Shown: positions 61,029 to 64,000 of the stretch, one piece after another
How positions within the stretch are numbered: the first letter of the stretch is position 1
How the letters are laid out: each line of letters starts with the position of its first letter
Assembly: GCF_002797755.1 (NCBI RefSeq)
Contig: NZ_PGFI01000011.1
Location: 930,001-994,000 of the forward strand
From: Brevirhabdus pacifica
Lineage (GTDB): Bacteria; Pseudomonadota; Alphaproteobacteria; Rhodobacterales; Rhodobacteraceae
Direction: 5' to 3'
Length of the DNA: 64,000 bases
Made by a program: the position numbers and the translations under genes
Notes under the pieces: generated by a model
What the model was told of the DNA's origin: nothing
What the model saw: the letters and a program-made list of their open reading frames with translations, nothing else
Database searches by the model: none

Positions 61029-62186
61029 CTAGGGCTTGGGCGGCGGCGGCGGCATCACGGTGAAAAGCTGTGCCAGTTCGGGCACCTCGTCGGCGGTCTT
61101 CCAGCCGTCCTGCCCCTGGGTCCAGACGTGGCTGTCGCGGCCAAGGGCGCCGTCGCGGGCCATCCGGCCCAGACTGGCGCGCGAGAAGGGACCGCGCGTC
61201 TCGCCATTCTCGGCGATGTGCCACAGTTTTTCGACCGGCGGCGGCGGGGGCGGCGCGTGCTGTGGAGCCGTGCTTTGGGCCTGCGGGGCGGGGGCGGGCG
61301 CCGCGGCGGGGGATTGGCGGGGCGTGCCCCAGGGACCGGCCTGGCCGCCCATCGCCATGCCCATTCCCATCCCCATGCCCGCGCCGATGCCGGCCCCCAT
61401 GGCGCCGCCCGGCTGGCGGGCGGCCTGGGTCATGGCCTCGGCTGCGGAATACTGGGAGAAGCGCCCCAGGTCGCCCGCCAGCCCCATCGAGGTGCGCTTG
61501 TCCAGCGCCTCCTCCACCGCCGGGGGAAGCGAGATGTTCTCGATGTAAAGCTCGGGCATCGCCAGGCCGTAGGCCTCCAGCGTGCCGCTGATCTCGGCCG
61601 CGACCAGCCGGCCCAGATCGGCGGTGTTGGCGGCCATGTCCAGGACGGGAATGCCGCTTGAGGCGATGACGCGGCTGAATTCCTGCACGATGATGTTGCG
61701 GATCTGGAAACTGATCTCGTCCATCGTGAACTCGCCGTCGGTGCCGACGATCTCGGTCAGGAAACGGGCGGGATCGGTCACGCGGATCGCGTAGGTGCCG
61801 AAGGCGCGGATCCGGGTCGGCCCGAACTCGGGGTCGCGCAGCATGATCGGGTTCTTCGTGCCCCATTTGAGGTTGTTGAACCGGGTCGTGCTGACGAAAT
61901 AGATCTCGGACTTGAACGGCGACTGGAACCCGTGGTCCCAGTGCTGGAGCGTCGTCATCACCGGCATGTTGTTGGTCTCAAGAAGGTAGAGGCCGGGCGT
62001 GAACACATCCGCCAGTTGTCCTTCGTGGATGAAGACCGCCGCCTGGCCCTCGCGCACGGTCAGCTTGGCGCCGTACTTGATGGCGTGGCCCTCACGCTCG
62101 AACCGCCAGACCATCGTGTCGCGGGTGTCGTCGGTCCAGTGGATGACGTCGATGAACTCACCGGTCAGAAAATCGAAAATGCCCAT
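61029..62186 (-). CDS. SPFH-domain protein with C-terminal GYF_2 domain (YdjI-like)
   Basis: A 385-residue protein. The first ~270 residues form an SPFH/virion-core-like domain (FIDVIHWTDDTRDTMVWRFE, GQAAVFIHEGQLADVFTPGL, LYIENISLPPAVEEALDKR). Then comes a Gly/Met-rich linker (about 280-298) and a Pro-rich segment, and residues about 325-380 form a GYF_2 domain (LWHIAENGETRGPFSRASLG). SPFH proteins form membrane scaffolds. Together with the zinc-ribbon protein it forms a pair like B. subtilis YdjI/YdjG, linked to envelope stress. Confidence 0.85.
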   Translation of the reverse strand: MGIFDFLTGEFIDVIHWTDDTRDTMVWRFEREGHAIKYGAKLTVREGQAAVFIHEGQLADVFTPGLYLLETNNMPVMTTLQHWDHGFQSPFKSEIYFVSTTRFNNLKWGTKNPIMLRDPEFGPTRIRAFGTYAIRVTDPARFLTEIVGTDGEFTMDEISFQIRNIIVQEFSRVIASSGIPVLDMAANTADLGRLVAAEISGTLEAYGLAMPELYIENISLPPAVEEALDKRTSMGLAGDLGRFSQYSAAEAMTQAARQPGGAMGAGIGAGMGMGMGMAMGGQAGPWGTPRQSPAAAPAPAPQAQSTAPQHAPPPPPPVEKLWHIAENGETRGPFSRASLGRMARDGALGRDSHVWTQGQDGWKTADEVPELAQLFTVMPPPPPKP

Positions 62187-62249
62187 GCTCAGCGTTCCTT
62201 CGTGACGGTCGTTTCATGCCGGGGGCCGCCGCGCGGCCCCGGGGGCGGG

Positions 62250-63203
62250 TCAGCTTTCGCCGGGCATCAGCTCGGCCGCGATCTGCTCGACGATGGGGCG
62301 GGCGGTCTCGGGGGTCATGCCCAGCTTCAGCCGCTTGTCGTAGAGGATTTTCAGCAGCAGCTCATCCTGGCGGGTCAGAAGCGCGAATTCCTCGTCATCG
62401 TTGAAGATCGAGGGGCGCGCCGCCGGGCTGTCGTTGGCCAGGCCCAGGCCCTGGGCCAGCTCCTCGTGCAGGCAGGACTGGCGCAGAAGCGGCGGATGCT
62501 CGGCCCGGATCACGGCCACGGCCGCCGAGTAGCGGTTGTCGTTGCCCTGTTCGGAGAAGGCGTAGACTGAGCAGAAGGTATAGCGCGGCAGGCGCGCGAT
62601 CTCGTTCAGGGTGGGGCGGCCGATGCCGGGGACCAGATTCTCCAGGCGCGGGCCCGAGGCGGCAAGCTCGTCGGTGTTCATCACCAGCACGTGGTAGTTC
62701 GCCGCGCCCTCGGTCATGCGGATGTCGGCGCCGGTGAGCCGCGCCAGCCGCTGCACGTAGCGCCGGGTCATGTCGCGGTCGCGTTTGCGCTGGGCCTCGT
62801 CGACCGAGTCGCCGAAATAGAGCTTGAGGCGCACGGGCTCCTCCCAGCGGCGCAGGGCGCTGGGGGTTTCCTGGGCCACGAAACGGCCGCCGCGCACGGT
62901 GTATTCGTCGTAAAGCGCGATGCGGATGAAATTCTCGACCAGCGCGCGCCGGGTGAAGGGGGCATCGGCGCCCCCCTGGTCGGTGCGCAGAAGCCCCTGG
63001 CTTTTCAGACGGGCCTCGGAGCGGGCGTAATACTGGCTGAACTCGCGGCTGCGGGCCGAGGGCTGGGGCTTTGCGGGCTTCGCGACGACGGGGGCCTCGG
63101 GCTGGGGTGCGGGCACGGGCGCGGTGGCGACGGGTGCCTCGCAGGCCGCCAGCAGGAAAAGCGCAGGGATCGCCGCGCGGGTCAGAAAGGTTGTTCGCGT
63201 CAT
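62250..63203 (-). CDS. DUF2927 lipoprotein, metalloprotease-like
   Basis: A 317-residue protein with a lipoprotein signal ending LFLLAACEAP (lipobox Cys about residue 21), a Pro/Ala-rich linker and a DUF2927 domain. The motif CLHEELAQGLGLANDS has the HE-x-x-Q/E character of zinc-metallopeptidase-like families; activity is not shown. The ATG at 63203 comes one base after the TelA-like stop (TGA-C-ATG), so both belong to one operon. Anchored to the inner or outer membrane on the periplasmic side. Confidence 0.82.
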   Translation of the reverse strand: MTRTTFLTRAAIPALFLLAACEAPVATAPVPAPQPEAPVVAKPAKPQPSARSREFSQYYARSEARLKSQGLLRTDQGGADAPFTRRALVENFIRIALYDEYTVRGGRFVAQETPSALRRWEEPVRLKLYFGDSVDEAQRKRDRDMTRRYVQRLARLTGADIRMTEGAANYHVLVMNTDELAASGPRLENLVPGIGRPTLNEIARLPRYTFCSVYAFSEQGNDNRYSAAVAVIRAEHPPLLRQSCLHEELAQGLGLANDSPAARPSIFNDDEEFALLTRQDELLLKILYDKRLKLGMTPETARPIVEQIAAELMPGES

Positions 63204-63204
63204 G

Positions 63205-64000
63205 TCATCCGTTCTTGGGCACGCTGGTGCCCAGGTTGTCGCCCTTGCCATCCTTGCGCGCCGAGGCGGCCGACAGCGTGGTTTTCAATTCGCTCTCCAT
63301 GCGCTGAAGCTCGACCTCCGCGGCGGCCCGGCGGGCCTTGCCTTCGTCGGCGATGCGCAGGCTTTCCTCGATCGTGGCGATCAGCTCGGCGTTGGCATGG
63401 TTGACCGCCTCGATATCGAAGACGCCACGCTCCATCTCCTGCCTGATCTCGCGATTGGCGTCACGCAGGTTCTCGGCGTTCGAGCGCAGCAGTTCGTTGG
63501 TCAGGTCATTGGCGCCGCGCACGGCCTCGGCCGCCTCGCGCGAGCGCTGGATCGTGACCGCCTGCGCCAGCTGGGTTTCCCAAAGCGGCACGGTGTTGAC
63601 CAACGTGGAGTTGATCTTGGTGACAAGGCTCTTGTCGTTCTCCTGCACCAGCCGGATCGAGGGCAGGGACTGCATCGTCACCTGGCGGGTCAGCTTGAGG
63701 TCATGCACCCGGCGTTCCAGGTCGTCGCGGGCGGCGCGCAGGTCGCGCAACTCCTGCGCCTTGAGAAGCTGCTGGTCCTCGGCGGCGGCCTCGACCTCGC
63801 GCTCCTTCTCGGGGATGGTTTCGGCGTCAAGCCGGGCAAGCTTCTCTTCGCCGGCGGCGATGTAGACGGCCAGCTCGTCATAAAATTCCAGCGTCTTGCC
63901 ATACAGCAGATCAAGCGACTTGATGTCCTTCAGAAGCTGGTGCTCGTGGCCCAGCAGGTCATCAGTCACCTTGTCGATCTGGTCCTGGACCTTTTCGAAC
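63205..64000 (-). CDS. TelA-family (toxic anion resistance) protein, 5' end outside the window
   Basis: The last ~264 residues of a mostly alpha-helical protein; the frame stays open to the edge. LLKDIKSLDLLYGKTLEFYD, LTRQVTMQSLPSIRLVQEND and LVTKINSTLVNTVPLWETQL match TelA/KlaA, cytoplasmic coiled-coil proteins found in tellurite-resistance and membrane-stress operons. The biochemical role is unknown. It leads the run TelA, DUF2927, SPFH, zinc ribbon, which suggests a shared envelope-stress function. Confidence 0.85.
   Translation of the reverse strand, partial: FEKVQDQIDKVTDDLLGHEHQLLKDIKSLDLLYGKTLEFYDELAVYIAAGEEKLARLDAETIPEKEREVEAAAEDQQLLKAQELRDLRAARDDLERRVHDLKLTRQVTMQSLPSIRLVQENDKSLVTKINSTLVNTVPLWETQLAQAVTIQRSREAAEAVRGANDLTNELLRSNAENLRDANREIRQEMERGVFDIEAVNHANAELIATIEESLRIADEGKARRAAAEVELQRMESELKTTLSAASARKDGKGDNLGTSVPKNG

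Overview
The window is about 68% G+C by eye, densely coded, with many ATGA/TGATG gene overlaps and several TTG and GTG starts. The gene content (xsc-pta sulfonate desulfonation, SqrR/BigR-type sulfide repressor beside a persulfide dioxygenase, twin-arginine exported copper proteins, DUF2927, CueR/CopA) points to an alphaproteobacterium, most likely Rhodobacterales. This is a placement from gene content only. No rRNA, tRNA, insertion sequence or CRISPR array was seen.

Region 1 (1-9460) is a complete-looking sulfoacetate module on the minus strand: tripartite tricarboxylate-type (TTT) transporter (TctA, TctB, TctC-type receptor), acylating sulfoacetaldehyde dehydrogenase (sauS), AMP-forming acyl-CoA ligase (sauT), sulfoacetaldehyde acetyltransferase (xsc) and phosphate acetyltransferase (pta, cut by the window edge). 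A LacI-type regulator is divergent. Inferred route: sulfoacetate, sulfoacetyl-CoA, sulfoacetaldehyde, acetyl phosphate plus sulfite, acetyl-CoA.

Region 2 (9577-13529) handles sulfide and persulfide. A SqrR/BigR-like ArsR repressor keeps both redox cysteines and is divergent from a persulfide dioxygenase, a free-standing DUF442 sulfurtransferase-like protein and a SulP anion permease. An exact ATTC-N8-GAAT operator lies in front of the repressor.

Region 3 (13583-26375) looks like a copper-tolerance island: TAT-exported multicopper oxidase, ScsB/DsbD-type reductase, VOC protein, two exported L,D-transpeptidases, a monoheme cytochrome, a His/Cys-rich exported protein, a cytochrome c' with a Met-rich insert, a diheme cytochrome, CopA with a 19-bp-spacer MerR-type promoter, CueR and a DUF3047 protein.

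Region 4 (26394-30727) holds a VTC / CotH-beta-helix / DUF4956 operon with a divergent polysaccharide-lyase-like secreted protein. Region 5 (30784-45952) is a Wzx/Wzy-type exopolysaccharide locus: initiating sugar transferase, glycosyltransferases, flippase, polymerase, chain-length protein, deacetylase, sulfotransferase and two FemAB/BioF2-like acyltransferases. A shared palindrome occurs in its two large divergent intergenic regions.

Region 6 (45974-58231) is mixed: thiC with a TPP riboswitch, a ZIP metal transporter, a two-domain sucrose-phosphate-synthase/phosphatase-like enzyme, an FAH-family enzyme, a permease/LysR pair with somewhat different codon choice, MscS with an unknown partner, and a DoeA-like M24 hydrolase. 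Region 7 (58301-64000) is one minus-strand run: TelA-like protein (cut by the edge), DUF2927 lipoprotein, SPFH-GYF protein, zinc-ribbon membrane protein, PfkB sugar kinase and Dtd. Its first part resembles membrane-stress modules of the ydjGHI type.
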